Below are positions 35,981 through 50,936 of a DNA stretch of 64,000 bases, in pieces (the stretch's first letter is position 1; each line of letters opens with the position of its first letter). The stretch comes from Latrodectus hesperus (taxonomy: Eukaryota > Arthropoda > Arachnida > Araneae > Theridiidae), in NCBI GenBank assembly GCA_037975125.1, contig CM075853.1, positions 94,984,043 through 95,048,042 on the forward strand, given 5' to 3'. The notes below the pieces were generated by a model that saw only the letters and a program-made list of their open reading frames with translations, was not told the origin of the DNA and made no database searches. The position numbers and the translations under genes were made by a program.

Positions 35981-37120
35981 TGACGTTTAATAGAGTCTGA
36001 TATCGAAAATCGCTTCAAGACCCGAAAACAAAATTTTTCACTTGCTATCAATGACCTATACACACTGGTGCGTTACTCGACTAACTACGTTACAATTTTA
36101 TCAATTTAGATATTTCTGCTTTGGACTTAATTGGGTTTTTATCAATTTGGATTTACACATTTCGAGATGATAATTTCTGTCGATCATAACTATTAACCAT
36201 AACTAGCATCCTCAAACTCTTGAACCATAATCCAATATCTGAGCTAACAACCGCATCACCTTATCATGCTAACGAAGGGATAATACTTTGCAATACATTT
36301 TAATGCACTCTTCGTTACATTCTAGCATAAAAAAATCTATCAAATTATATCTTATTACGTATTTCAATACGCAATGTTCTTCATCAAATACATCTTGATT
36401 CTTTTACATGTGCGTTTGTTAAAATAGGTGCTTGGGAGCTTTCCAAATTTCTTCCTTGCGAGGCATGAAAACGCTTCTTATCCTTTATGATTCTACTAAG
36501 AATGTTTATATGCCTTTAAAAAGCAATCGAATATTAGGTTTATTCGCTTCATGGTGCCAAAGTGAAAGTTTTCACTCTCCGAATATGCCACCCTATTTTT
36601 TCTGTTTTTCAGAAGTTGACTTATTTCAATCAAGATTTTCATATTATAATAGAGAAGACAGTTATTGAGAACTATCTCACTGAATAAAAGCGTGGTTTCT
36701 GCAGAGTGGGTAAAGTAAACCTGCTCAGCTTTTGTTTATTATTATAATAAATAACTAAGTATATATTTGGCGATTTTACAGATGATATATTTCGCGATTC
36801 TGATTGGCAAGCTCTCTTCTTATTCCGCTTTCTATATATTCTATTGATTGTTAAATATTTTTATTGCCCTTATAAGCTATCTTTTAGACTTATCAAGGTT
36901 GGAATTTGTACATTTTATGTATGAAAAAAGCACTCATTACGAATAACTATACTCTATTTTAATTACCGAATTAAAATATTTGTTTCAAATTATGGGATGA
37001 GTATTAAAATGCCTTTACAAACAGACTTGGGTGGTTACATTTTCCACTAACTGGTGTCAATCTAATTCGAATTTGTGTACCTCTTCTTCTGATCTACACC
37101 ACTGATCAATATTATATGAG
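35981..37120. other. No gene recognised
   Basis: AT-rich DNA. The short plus frame at 36432-36668 shows no motif. Confidence 0.5.
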
Positions 37121-37172
37121 TAGATTAACCAGACTGCTCGTTAATTTACTATTTAATCTACTGGTTAATCTA
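37121..37172. repeat. 12-bp inverted repeat
   Basis: TAGATTAACCAG (37121-37132) against its exact complement at 37161-37172. Directly abuts the next hairpin. Confidence 0.8.
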
Positions 37173-37213
37173 ATGCTATAACAATATTATATAATAGATA
37201 TTGTTATAGCATT
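37172..37213. repeat. Perfect 16-bp hairpin, 10-base loop
   Basis: AATGCTATAACAATAT (37172-37187) is the exact reverse complement of 37198-37213. Confidence 0.9.
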
Positions 37214-40200
37214 CTTTGTTAATAAAAATCTTTTGTATCTAAAAATAAAATAATATATTTTAACGTCAGTAACGTTATCAAGCTATTTTATAGTTTTTAG
37301 AAAATATTTTACAATATCTTAACTTTCCATATGTAAATTATGGCATTACAAGTTATAAAAGGAAGCGAGAATTAAATTACTTATTTGTAAAATAATTTAA
37401 AATTTCTTGCAAAAATGAATTACATTATACATCCTTAATAGTTCTAAAATTATTATAATTAGCAGCGCAATTTACATTGCAAAATATTTCTGCTTTCTAC
37501 TCAATTCTACTCCATACAGATATAATGTAATAGGCAAAAAGGATTTTTGAGCACTTTCAGATTTAATCATAAAAATGGAGTCGGGTGAGTTGTAATGAAA
37601 TATATTTAGTTGCTTGATGAGTCTACAGGAAATGCTCCTTATTGGCACTTTGGAAAATTATCTAATACATTTCGAAAACAATATGATCTGAAAGCAATAA
37701 TAAATGTGGAACACCAATCTAGTACACCGAGATGATTTAATCAGATTACAGAATGCGTAAAACACGGATTCGATCGACCAAGATATCATAATCCGTGACG
37801 TCATAAAAAGATGAAGGAGCAACTGTCGGTTAGTGGGTTTTAATTACTGATTTTGTGAAACACGTAAGTCTGATTCAAAACGTAGGTAGCTTATATCAAA
37901 AAATATTTCTTTTTCTTCTTTTTGTTTACCTTATTTTTTGCCAAAACTTTAATCTTGCCTTCTGTTATAAAAATTTGTAATTAGAGCGGCTTAGGTAAAT
38001 TGATAAGTAATTAATTTGGAATTTTAAAAAAATTAATGGTATGAATATATACATACTTTTTTAAAAAGAAAAAATACACTAAATTGTTTTTAAACAATCT
38101 TACTTAAAATTAGTCCATAAACAATTTTTACATTGTCATTTATTTACCGCATTTTTATCTCTCTTTTAATGATAATCCAATTTTTTACTTTTAATATAAC
38201 GCAAATCAAAATTGTATGTCATATTTAAACAGTATCTTAAAAATGAACATTTAAATATATAAAAGTTAATTGAATTAAAAATTTAAGTGAATTAAAATTG
38301 AATTTCATTACATTTGAATAAATAATTATAAATGAATAAAAACTTAATTTATTTAATTGAATTGAAAATAAATCTATAAATGTGAAATAAATTTTCTCAA
38401 AATTTTTATAAGCCTAATTCTCAAATGGTAGTAGTATTTAACTTGAAAAATTAATTAATGTAATTTGTGTTCTAAAAATTTTAGTTAGCTACTATCAAAT
38501 ATATTATTTCATAGTGCTTATTTATATAAATAACAACTGTAATATTTTTCATTTGATTAAAAATATTTGAAACATTTTTAAACAATAGGATCAGGTGGAA
38601 TAAATCCTCTTTTGCTGAATTTCTCAATAAAGTAACTAGCAAACCAAACCATTACCATATGGAAGGCATCATTAAATTTACAGTCAAGAAAAGCATAATA
38701 GCTTCAGTATTGGATAAACAACTTCAGTACATGGCCCAGCTGTAGACCGTCAAACTGTTGTGCCTAATACACGTTGAAGAATTCCATTGCATCTAATGTT
38801 AACTCCATTGGTGTGCATGGAAAATGTTGAGACATAATACCCATATCTCGTTTTTAAAGAATAACTAGTATCGAACTTGTAATTACTCATTCCGCTGAAT
38901 GCGTTTCTACCGCTGTGTCCAGTTGTGAGGTAAATTTATTCCTAAATTCTATATCGTTTATCAAATAACAGTGAAATCCCGTCGTAAGGCATTTGAACAT
39001 ACGATGCGCTTTGCCTTCAGATAAGATCTTTCGTTGATAATGGGTCATATGTAGTATTAAGAAGAAGAATATCCAAAACACTTCCAAGCATCCATCTCTA
39101 CAAAAATAAATGATAAACCAAAATTTATGTAAGATTTGAATTCGCTTCCATTTATGAAGCAAAGTTTTGATAACCCTATTAAAAAACATTTGACAGCTGA
39201 TAGTTTAGGACCAGTACAAATAGAAGGTTACATGATAGAACAACGTACTTTCATTGTTGAACAATCTTTCAAAAATTTTGAAAGTCTAGCCGCCGCAGTT
39301 TAAAAATTTCGGTGATAAGTTTTGGCCTATTAGATGGTGATTTAACAACATTGTATTTCGTTTTATACGATTTTTGAAGTCAAAATTCAATGCCAGCAAG
39401 CCATTTCAACGCTGCATCAACAAAATTCAGTCACAATTAAGCTAAATAGTCATGGAAATTTTTGACAAAAAAGTGTGTATGTGACAGCAAAACCGTTTGC
39501 CTTATATGTTATTCCAGACATAACCTTATAATATGTGCTTTACGATTCAATAAAAAATATATTAAAGAAAAAATTGTATTTTATTTAATTCAAATATTGT
39601 GTTATTTTTGGCAATATCCTTAACTTATACAAGAAGTTTCATTGTTCAATAGCGAAATCGAAACCGAGATTCTCGAATTTGAATAGTGCTGTTCTATTTG
39701 GCTATGGTGATGCTAGGCGTACATCATGATATTCATAGTTTAGGTTTGTAAGAACTCGAATGCCACTGAGCATAACTCCTTTCACTAAATCTGAGGTCTT
39801 ACTGGTAGCTTTTATTCCTGTTAAGTATTCCGATGTATACACTCCTTATCATGGATATGGCATGAAAGAAAGTGGTACCAATTCAGGTGTTGATTTCGTA
39901 ACTTGACCCTGGATCAAATGACGAGCTATTGGACTCTCTTGAGGGCAGGAATGTATCGTAATATAACTTAGCCTTTCATCTATAAAACCATTACTCACAG
40001 ATAAGCGCAACAGCCAACAAATTTAAATGTATAAAGCCGTTTTACATCCTCATTTGCATTATTTTGCACTTCAATTTGTATAATATTTTTACAACGCTTC
40101 ATGTATATATTTTCGTATGTATTGTATTTATGTTGGTGATATCACTCATTATTCATGCATTAACTTTGATGTGTTTTTTCCGTTACTTCAACATTATCGG

Positions 40201-43200
40201 TTGTTTCTTTAAAATTATGTAACATTAAATTTCAACTTTATAGTTCAAAATATTAGAAATCTTGCAGTATGTATTAAGATACCTGAATTTTTTATTATAA
40301 GTCAGTCAATAATTTTTAGCAAGCTCACAACAAATATCATATCCTTCTATTTTACTTTTTGAATCGCTGCAATTTTCATTTTTTTCAAAAAGAAAGTGTT
40401 TTGAAGGAATAAAGGAAATGATAAAAGTCATTTACGAAAAAATATGTTTATGAAAAACTAGTGACTTTAATATGATTGATTCACATTTATGTAATAGGTT
40501 TACAAGAAAATAATTTATTGGGCAAAGTTTTGAACTAATTAAGTACACAACAATTTTAAGATTCATTTATTTACCAGCATTGATAAAAAAAATTATAAAA
40601 ACTAAAATGGACAATTTCATATGTTATTCAGTGCACAGCTAGGAACGCAAAATAAATGGGTGGTTCCGAAAAGATGACTTTTAAATAAAAAAAATCCTTT
40701 ATAACCTTTAAAAGAATTAGAATAACTTGCCATTTTTTGGTTAAGAAAGGCGTTTACTCCATAAACTATAATAAAATGTTAGATATAAGATAAATATTGT
40801 GCATAGCTGACAAACAATGCGTAGTGAAGTAAAAAATGTAGCTTTTATGGAGTTAAATGGATCACGCACAGAAAGACATGAGATATGTCTAATTAATTAA
40901 CCAGTTTATGGGACTTAAATATTTTAATGACTGTAATCAAAATTCAAAACACGGGAATTAATAATCTGGAGGAATGCGTCAGAGAGAAACACTTGTTGAA
41001 TGCATATTGTCTTTTTGACACTCTTCATCTTGATTTCAAAAAGACTAAGCTGGCTCGAGTTAAGTCTTTTCTGAACGGTTCTTTCGTTTCTTAAGTACTT
41101 TTTCGTTCGCTTAAGAAATAAGATATGCCAAGGTTGAACTGACATGAGAGATTAAAGAAACATTAAGCAATGTTTCCGACAATTCAAATGTTAGCACATG
41201 AATTTGTGGTAGCTTAGTGTGGAAAAGTGTGGTTGTTTGGCCCTTTATGGATCTCTCAAAAATTCCATATAACATTTTTAAAAACGTCATGCTGCTTTGT
41301 ATTTTTTTAAATTTCTTTTAGTTTTTAAACTTTTATCGCCAATTAAAAATTTTTGGAAACTAATGAAAATTCTTTCATACACATTTTTTTAAAATCTCAA
41401 AAAAAAAAAAAAAAATAAAACTCTTTCAATACCATTTATATCATTACCAAAAAGAATTTTTTTAAGTCTTAACTTTATTAGAAATAGAGTTAAAAATCTC
41501 TCTCTCTCTCTCTCTCATTTAAAAACAACCAATAACCATTTATTTTATTCTGGTGTGAGTTTTGTTTCGGCTATTTTTTTTCTTGTGTTGATGTATAATG
41601 ATTTTTCTTGTCTCTGCCATAACAATTACAAAAAAAGTTAATATTGTTTAACAGCTGACCATTAATAACACATTGATGTTTGATGCGTTTGAAACAAAAC
41701 AGAAATTTCATGGGTTCAAAACAATACTTAAGAGTACGTTTTTTTTTTTTTTTTAATATTTGAAACTAAACATTTTATTTTTGAATTTTATCAAATTAAT
41801 GTCGTAAGTTTCTGGCTGCCGATATATATTTCTGCTAATTGAATTTGTTTGAAGCAATCAATCATGTCTTAGTTTTGAAATCATGATCAAATGACGATAT
41901 AGACATATGAATTGGAATTCTTATCTCCCTGATTGCAAAACATATAGTTGATTCATGGAGAAAATTTTACCCTATGCTGCATGGTATACAAAATTCAGTG
42001 CTAATCGCTAATTCATATCAAGATGCAAGTTGAATTTCAAAGCTATATAGATCCATTCCAAATAACAAAAATGGGCATTTGATAATGTACTGATTTTAAA
42101 GCATCGCTTATTTATTTTTGGATTTTAAAAAGATCTGGATAGCAACTTTGATAAAAACAGTATATTATCCAGCTAAAATTCTTCGTAAAGTCTGCAGCCA
42201 GTGGATAACCTGGAAGTTGAATGCCCAGATTTTATCTGCTATATTTACATTGTGAATTAGAATGATGATTGCCTGAAGGCAGAAAGAAACTTTCCATGAC
42301 TGGTATATTAAATCTTACAGGCTTCGACGAAAAGCTTCGAAGTCAAGAAGAGAAACTACCCGTTATACTAACGTTTTGGTTTCTAAGTAAAATATTCACT
42401 CTAATTGCTATTAAAAGTTGAATCATCCTGTTATATCCTTCGAAAATGCTTCATTTATCCTAACACATCACACACAATATTTGATTTGTAAACTTTATAT
42501 CACATTTCTGAAAATCCTTGACCATTCGTGATATTACTAATGACTTTCAAAACATTTACTAGAATGGAAATGTTCTCAATACGTATTCAACTCTTAATAT
42601 TATCTTAACTTTATTTACTTTATTAATTTAATTTACTTTAAACCTATTTCCGAAACAATGGACTATCAAAAAAAATATATAAACAGTTTTTAATATAAGT
42701 TTAATAGATGCAAAACATATATATTTGTTGTAGTATCTATAATTTGGTTTAATTGGTTGTTACTCTAGGATCATTATTTGCAGGAAAAGGCTCATTTTTT
42801 AAAAGTCCTAGGATATAAAATGAATTCCAAATCCTCTCTCCCATATGCAACCACGGTCGCATTAACAGTTGGATCATTGAACTGAATGCTGCAGAGGCAA
42901 TCACTTTCACATAAATGTACGGCAATGTAATCCCAAGATATATCATTGCTGTTAGCCTTGAATGTTTGTATTCGTATCTTTAATTCACATAATTATTAAT
43001 CAACTTAGTGAAAGTTGATGTATAGATATGCGTACTTTCCAAAGATATCAAATATATTGAACAAAATGAACATAATTTAGCTTCCTTTCGGGTTTTTCAT
43101 TCTATTACTTTTTATCCAGAAGAGTTAATTCTACTGGTAGATACTGTTTTAGGATGTCAATTCTGACACTAGATTAAATTCACGTACATTCACCTTTAAC

Positions 43201-44433
43201 GTGGGTACTAAATCCATAAGTTGTAGAATTTATGTTAAAAGCGTTAACCCTTCAGTTAACAATCTGTCAATCAATAATCTCAAGACATGGTTGCTGATAT
43301 CGTTGGTTCAACCCGAGAAAAGAAATTGTCTAAAATAAATTGCTCACAAAGAAGACATTTTCAAAAGAAAATCTTTAACACTGGAAAAGATTATAAATTA
43401 GGAAAATTTTCATATTTTAAATATTACACCATTTATTCTATGAATATCATAAGATTGTTACATTTACATCATTTAAGGAATCATTAATTAAAATATATCA
43501 GATATTTCATTATAAATCTATAAAAATATGGAGGGTAACCCAACTAAAATGGTTCAAACTTTGAAGAAAGGTAAGGTGTACCTAAAACCCTCAGAATATC
43601 ACACAGAAATGTCAGGATATCATCTTGACTCAGAATACGAATTGGAAAAGCTGAATCATGCAAAGCTAATTTTCAACCCTAGAGTTGCGAGAAGTACTAA
43701 TGGATGATACCGATAGCTTTCTTGACAAATTTTCTCGAATTATTATTATTAAGAGTTCCAGATTCATTGGAGAGTTGAATTACTCACCAAAGGGACTTTA
43801 TGATAAGAAGAACTTGCACTATGATAAAGTTTTAAAGACAGAGAGGTTGTAGGTTAACACGATAGGAACACATCAAAAACTCTGGCATGCAGAACCACTA
43901 ACTTTAATACAGCCATTCAAAAGTTGTACACCCAAAAATACTAACTGAAATGAATTCCGCCCATGCCATATTTGTGCATCACCCATGCCATATCAATATA
44001 TGACTTAAACATGAAACTGATAAAATTACAATTAAAATGTAAATGTACTTTTACTAAACATAGCATACTAAATGCATTTAAAAAATTGTCTTAAAATTTC
44101 TTTATTAGAATTTTGAGTACATTTCTGATTTCTGTTGGTTTCTAATTATTAGCTTGAATTTCTAAGACAAGATTTGAATTAGGTTCGCTTACATATGTTT
44201 TCTCATTAGAGTAGAAATATCACGAAAAAAGATAATATAGGGAGTTTAACTTGACATTTTGTTGACTTTAACAATTACAGTCATCTCTTGTCTCCTTACT
44301 TTTCATGTTCAACGCCATGTAAAATTGGATTATACTTTTGCGATATGTTTTCCTCTACATATTTCAGCCGACAGACGCCCCTCAACACTCACTAACACTT
44401 CGTAAATTTGAAATACGTTAAAGTATAACAATA
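37214..44433. other. Long non-coding stretch, no gene recognised
   Basis: About 7.2 kb of AT-rich DNA with no supported gene or mobile element. Short open frames at 38887-39189, 40924-41145, 42749-42946 and 43530-43706 were read and show no family motif. A small (CT)n run sits at 41500-41517. Part of the DUOXA intron if the 62-kb exon belongs to that gene. Confidence 0.45.
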
Positions 44434-44635
44434 GACACCAGAAATGGTATCCACACAACATTAAGACATTCATCCACACATTCATTATTCCACACAACAT
44501 TAAGACACTGAACTCTAATAGGATACCATTTCTGATGTCTTAATGTTGTGTGGAATTCATTATTCCACACAAAATTACGACACTAGAAATGGTATCCTAT
44601 TCATTATTCTACACAACATTAAGACATTGAACTCT
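44434..44635. repeat. Mosaic of direct and inverted ~15-20-bp repeats
   Basis: The block AGAAATGGTATCC occurs at about 44440 and 44584 and inverted at 44521. The block ACACAACATTAAGACA occurs at about 44454, 44492 and 44610 and inverted at about 44537. 'attcattattc' recurs between them. The whole can fold into alternative hairpins. Confidence 0.8.
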
Positions 44636-45416
44636 ATGGAATTTTAAACGTGCAAAGCATCCTTCAATGCGAATGTATACAGATTGCTAAATAATTGATT
44701 TTGTTAACTTCCAGATACGAGAGCAATGAGTTTCCTCAATAGTTCACTTCAGTCTCAATATATATTGTCTGTTATACATTTATTAATTGCATAAAAAGAC
44801 CCGAAAAAGTGTAAAAGTTAAGTATCTGCATTAATATAGGTACTTTTAATTTTTGCGCATTGTCCCTTAAGCACAGGAAGGTTTATTCGACTTCATAATG
44901 TGGTTGAAAATGGAGTTCATATTGTTAAAAACATGTATATCCGAAGTAGGAGTCCAGAGCCTATGAACTTTGGGGATAAAGGTGAGAGCGTTACTTATTA
45001 ATTTACAGTGCCAAAATGTCGATAAAGTTTTCCCATGAGCAAGCGGTCTTTTCCATAGCACTAGAGGAATATTAGATTCCATGGAAATTTAACATTCATA
45101 TGTCCCTTGAAAGGGTAGATATAATATAGAGCCTGCTACCTTCTGAATCCTAGAACAATGCTTTTTTAAACACGCTTCCATGGCCTAAATTTAACAAAAT
45201 CAGAAGTCAATTCTTAAATCATAACCCTCTTGTTCATAAAAAATCCATTGAGAATTTCAATAATATTTTGTATTGTTGTTCCTAATTAGTACGATCCAAG
45301 TGGAATGTAAAATATTTAAATGTGATAAACGAATATTTTAAATATTTTGATATTTTTATTACTACTCTGAAAGTTCTAAGATGATATCATGTCATTCATT
45401 TTTTTATTTTGGTATA
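44636..45416. other. No gene recognised
   Basis: AT-rich DNA up to the Tc1-like element. Confidence 0.5.
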
Positions 45417-45418
45417 TA

Positions 45419-46900
45419 TACTCATGTCCATAAATTAAGGATAATTTAGAATCACACAGAAATTGAACTCTAAAATAAAAATTTCACATGTAGAATTATC
45501 ACACACATCTTGAAGAGTAATCCGCAAATTACAAGGAACTACCAGATAGCACCGATAGTAGGTCACAACGACGAGAGTGTAAGAGAGGGGTATATAAGGA
45601 ATTGTTGCAAAGAAGTAAAATTGTTCACAAGCGCTTTAAAACCTTTCACTGCAATAAACTTATAGTTATGTCACAAAGGAAGCATTGTTTTATGTGGTAG
45701 AAATATCGGCCGTTTGGAATGAGGACGTACCCAGCTGAAAGAATCTGAGGAACTTGGAATCGCACAGAGTGTCATTTCCAGGCTTTGGCAACGGTTCTAA
45801 GATGATGGTAATGTGAGTAAACGTTACAGTAAGGTCCCCCCCTCGAGTTACAAAGCCGAATGAGGGCCGGTATTTGCCAGTTACTGCCAAAAGAATTAGA
45901 CAGAGCACAGCATCAGATCTGTCTGGTCAGCTCTTTTCAGCTACAGTTTCAAGAGAGACCGTGTGCAGATGCTTAAGGCACATTGGTCTATATGCTTGTA
46001 GGCCAGTCAGATGTGTTCTACTTACCGCAACTCACTTTCGCCTGTGATTAGCCTGGAGTAGAGAGCATGCATTGTAGACACAACAGTGGTCTTGCGTGAT
46101 GTTTTCTGACGAGTCTAGGTTTATCTTTCAGTCTGATTCTCGCCAGACGTTCATATGGAGAGGGCCATGTACCCGTTGCTACCAAGAGAACACCATTGAA
46201 CGACACCGTTACGGTGGTGCAGGCTTGCTCATTTGGGGAGGAATTATTCTGGGTTCCAGAATAATGTTCAGAACCTGCATGTTCAGAATGTAACCATGAC
46301 AGGGATGTCATTCTGCAACAACATATACGTTTGTTTCAGGGTGCCATGGATGCAGAATTTCTGTTTATGAACTACAACGCCCGTCCTCACCGTGCAAACA
46401 TTGTAGACGAATGTCTTCAATCGAAGGATATCACCCGTATGAACTGACCGGCATACTCATCGGACATGAATCCAATAGAGCATGTGTGAGACATTCTTGG
46501 CCGACGAATTGCAGCCCGTCAATAATTTTACACATGTGTACTGGAACTTCGGAGAGCATTGTTTGATGTGTGAGTGGTGTAATATTCCCCATGATCAGAT
46601 CGATAATTTGATACGCAGTATGCCTAGGCGTTGTATGGCCTGTATTGCATCGTTTGGGGTGCATACGTATTAACTATCATACCAACCATGTTATATTGGT
46701 TTTTGTAAATAGGTTCTTTTTTTGAAATTTGCTCCAGAGAGTAAAAATCTAATTTTTATTAATGATGTTAATCATATAGCATATTTTTTGCTCTTTACCT
46801 TTTGTTTAATAAATAGATTTTACAAATAAGTCATATTTGTTTTGCTTCAGTCTCTTTCTTTGCCTGAACTTGCATTATTCTTAATTTATGGACACGAGTA
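45419..46900 (+). mobile_element. Tc1-like transposon, full length, inactive
   Basis: 1,482 bases bounded by inverted repeats: 45419-45445 (TACTCATGTCCATAAATTAA...) and 46874-46900 match at about 25 of 27 positions. TA target duplications flank them at 45417-45418 and 46901-46902. One transposase gene reads on the plus strand between the ends. Confidence 0.9.
45668..46673 (+). pseudogene. Tc1-like transposase, multiply broken
   Basis: DD34E-type cut-and-paste transposase. The N-terminal helix-turn-helix part is readable as 'ESEELGIAQSVISRLWQRF' with a stop right after it (near 45797), then 'DDGNVSKRYS' and a 'GRPRVTKP'-like linker after a frameshift. The core shows VMFSDESRF (first catalytic Asp, about 46096-46125) and 'RHRYGGAGLLIWGGI'. 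Beyond a frameshift near 46260, the second catalytic motif reads MNYNARPHRAN where the family has DDNARPH, so the catalytic Asp is now Tyr. 'NPIEHV' keeps the Glu, and the tail 'SMPRRCMACIASFG' is intact. At least three stops and two frameshifts. Confidence 0.92.
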
Positions 46901-46902
46901 TA

Positions 46903-48696
46903 TTTGTAATTAGACTTCATACTTTAGCTCCAAAACGCTCCACTATTTAATATAACATTTGGTTCCATCCACGAGTTCTATAATTTTTGTAACTCGGAAT
47001 TCACTCTAAAATTGTATTTGAAATATTTTTTATGAGAGAAAATAATCTTAGAGCTACAAACAAAACAACTGACTGTAAAAAAGTTTAAGTTACAGTTAAC
47101 TAGAATGGTGGAAAAGATAGTGGGCTCGTACTTACTAACAAAAAACAATCATGCTAAGAATATATACATGTTAAAAATTCCGTCTAATTGAAAGTCTCTT
47201 TACTGGATTCGTACGATAGATGAGTATAAGTTCAAATATCTATAATAGTGAAGCAAAATCATATATGTATTCCAAAGTATCTTTCTAAGCAACTATATCT
47301 AAATTAAGAAAATATGCAAACAGTTATTATAATTTAGATTATTTAAGTCTCTCAGAGAATGTAATAAAAAAATTGCAAAACCGCGTACTTATCTTCCGTT
47401 AGCCAGTACGCTAATTGACATGAGAGTTGCGGATTTTAATACAATAAATGCCTGCCCTAAAGATTAATAACTATTCTGAGAGACCTATGTCCGTTAAACA
47501 TAGTTTTAAAATACAAAGCTTCTACGCTTGTGTGGTGTTGAGAAGGTGTTAACTGAAGTATCGACTACCTCACTTAAAATGTGCTAAAACCAGCTGGTTG
47601 GTTTTGTGGAGTGACTTTAGTCGGAAGAAATAGGCATGGGAAAATGCATTATAATTAAACAGAACATTATTAAGCATACTTCATACGTTAAATCTTCTTA
47701 AGCCATATAGGATTTCTTTTCAGAAAAAAATAGAGCATTCCTGTATTAAAATGCACTTTTTAAGAAGCTTAATTTAATATAACAAATGTCTATTCATGTC
47801 TTCTTAAAGTCATCTAAATTAACGATATCATTTCGATTTGATTTGTCTATATCTTGTAGTTTAAATCATAAATGTATGATAGTAAAAAACAACTTGAGTA
47901 AATGAATCTTTAATGAGATAAAAAAGATAATGCACATATTTATATAACTTGAGTAAGATAAAGACGAAACTGAATTCAACTGTGACGGTTTGTAAATAAA
48001 TAATTAGATAATTTTTCCTTTCATTTTACTTGAAATTTTCTAGACATGACGTCATAGAAGAAAGATTCTATATAGAATATACTGTATACATCATAGAAGA
48101 TTACACTATATTTGTATTCCCTTTCTTCCCATCAATCTTGCAGAATTTAGAAAAATAAGAGATTAAAGTTTAACAAACTATATTGTTTAAAAAAATCAAC
48201 GCAAATAAATGTTTTAAATATATAACTATTTAGTACTTAAATACATAAGTTTTCACACAGTATCAACAACAGAGATATGTTGCAGATATGAACCTTTTCC
48301 TTTTAGATAAAACTTTTTTTCTAGAACTTCTTTTATATTTCAATAAGAATGTAAAATATATAAGATCTAAAGTTAAAAATGAAAAAGTTCTGTACGCACA
48401 TCCACATGCACAAACTTTAATAGCTTCAGAGTTAAAACTGTGGTAAACTACGTAAGCATTTACTACCGACTGCTTTCTAGAAGACTTCATAAAGAATCAG
48501 ACATGTTTCACATACCACAAGGATGAGAATGAATAAAACTCTCTTAGCACCTACCCCAAAAAGGATCATGCAAAAAACAAAAAGGTGACATCCATCTTTG
48601 TTATACAAAAGTGATGTGTTTTGAATCTGTATCTCTTCACATTTATGTAACAAAGATATTCCCATTCTACCTCAACAGTTTCATAATCACTTTATT
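46903..48696. other. No gene recognised
   Basis: AT-rich DNA. The short minus frame at 48263-48490 has no motif. Confidence 0.5.
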
Positions 48697-50085
48697 ACAG
48701 GCTGCCCCATAATTTTATAAAAATTTATAAAAGAGGTAGAAATCGAAATACATGAATGCGGATAGCAACAAACTGATTTGAAAGGAAGGATAATTTTTTG
48801 GGAGGGGAAAAAATGCAATTTTCCTTGTTCGTCCGATGTTTCATATATTGAAATCACTTTTCATACATGCAAATCAAAGTTCTGTGAAAAGTTGAGTGTG
48901 TGACTGACAGCTCGTAAGATGTGAATAATGTGATTGGTGTATATGTAAATTTCCCACTGTAATACTGATGTTGGTAGATAAAGCCATATTGGTTAAACAG
49001 CGAAACGCAAAACTTTACGACAGTTTCGCAAACAGAAAAAAAAAGGTAAAGGCCCAACATCTATTATTGGACTGTTCTACCTCTTAAGACGTTTTGATGA
49101 AAATGGACAATTTTGTGATCCCGTCTTAGCACTGAAATACACCTATCAAAGTTCTGTACCTCAGTCGTGGTTTCGCAAATTGATATTCCAAGGGATCAGT
49201 ACACAAATGTGGTAAGTGAAGCACGAGAAGAGACATGAGTCACTGACATACAGAAGACAACGATATTCCGTAACCTTTATGATGTGTATCCCATTTATAC
49301 TTCAATACATTACAAATCATTCCAACAGAACATATCAACAGGCATACGACTACTTACAAAGAGAGAGTATTTCTCGAAAAGTGGGACTTCAAACAAATAG
49401 CTGTAAATTCATAAGAGGAACATCTCTTGGACTGATGAGGCTCATTTTTCATTGCATATACCTGTCAAAACCTGTAACTTGCATGCTTACTTAGAATTGC
49501 TACATTTCCCACGTGTGACACTTCACAGCGACCAATAATGTGAGTTATTTTCTTTTTGAAGAATCCTGTGTAAAAGCAAGTGAGAAGATGTTCCCAGTTA
49601 ATGCAGACGAAAGTGACAGCATACTTCTTAAAACATAATTTTCTTCACACATTAACATTCAAGTAAGTTACACGCCATTTCATGTTGGATCTTCCTTGAA
49701 GCTGTTACTGATCAACACATTTCTTTAATAAAGTTAAAGGACTCCATGTGCCATGCAATCTCCTGAATCCACCTGAATATGCTGCAATTAATAATGTTTT
49801 TACTTGACTACAAAGTGTAAACTTCTGTGCTGGCGATCACATAAACCAGTTACTTCTGTAATATGGATGTAAACATTTGCCTGAATGCTAATAAATGTAG
49901 ATTTAAAAGGATATTTTTGATTTCAATATGTAAACCACCCTTCATTGGCAAAAATTTAATCAAATTAATTTTTGTATTAAAATTTATCCCTTTCTGTGCG
50001 AATCAGTTTGTCGCCAATCACATTCACATAGTTCAATTCCTTCCACTATAATACATACTATTGAAAATTCGAATCACCCTATTTT
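48697..50085 (+). mobile_element. Very decayed DDE transposon (Tc1/mariner/IS630 superfamily)
   Basis: Traces of a transposase can be read in broken frames. At 48985-49115: 'FANRKKKGKGP' then 'RRFDENGQF', like the N-terminal DNA-binding part of transposases common in arthropods. At 49428-49448: WTDEAHF, a first catalytic Asp motif. At about 49555: 'FEESC' in the position of the family's FFFEE. The presumed left end reads CAGGCTGCCCCATAATTTTA; a similar but diverged end lies near 50085. Stops are frequent and the edges are uncertain. Confidence 0.55.
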
Positions 50086-50917
<832 letters not shown>

Positions 50918-50936
50918 TCTATTTCATACTATCTCA

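Noticed and set aside
38887..39189. 100-codon minus-strand frame; considered as Helitron, gag or host exon
   Set aside because: The frame and its neighbours were read and no conserved motif of those families appeared in the right order.
42749..42960. Overlapping minus-strand frames, one reading 'NDPTVNATVVAYGREDLEF', considered as an exon
   Set aside because: No convincing donor, a stop at both ends, and no family recognised. Left uncalled.
43530..43706. 59-codon plus-strand frame starting MEGNPTKMVQ
   Set aside because: No motif, no splice or promoter context, AT-rich chance frame cannot be excluded.
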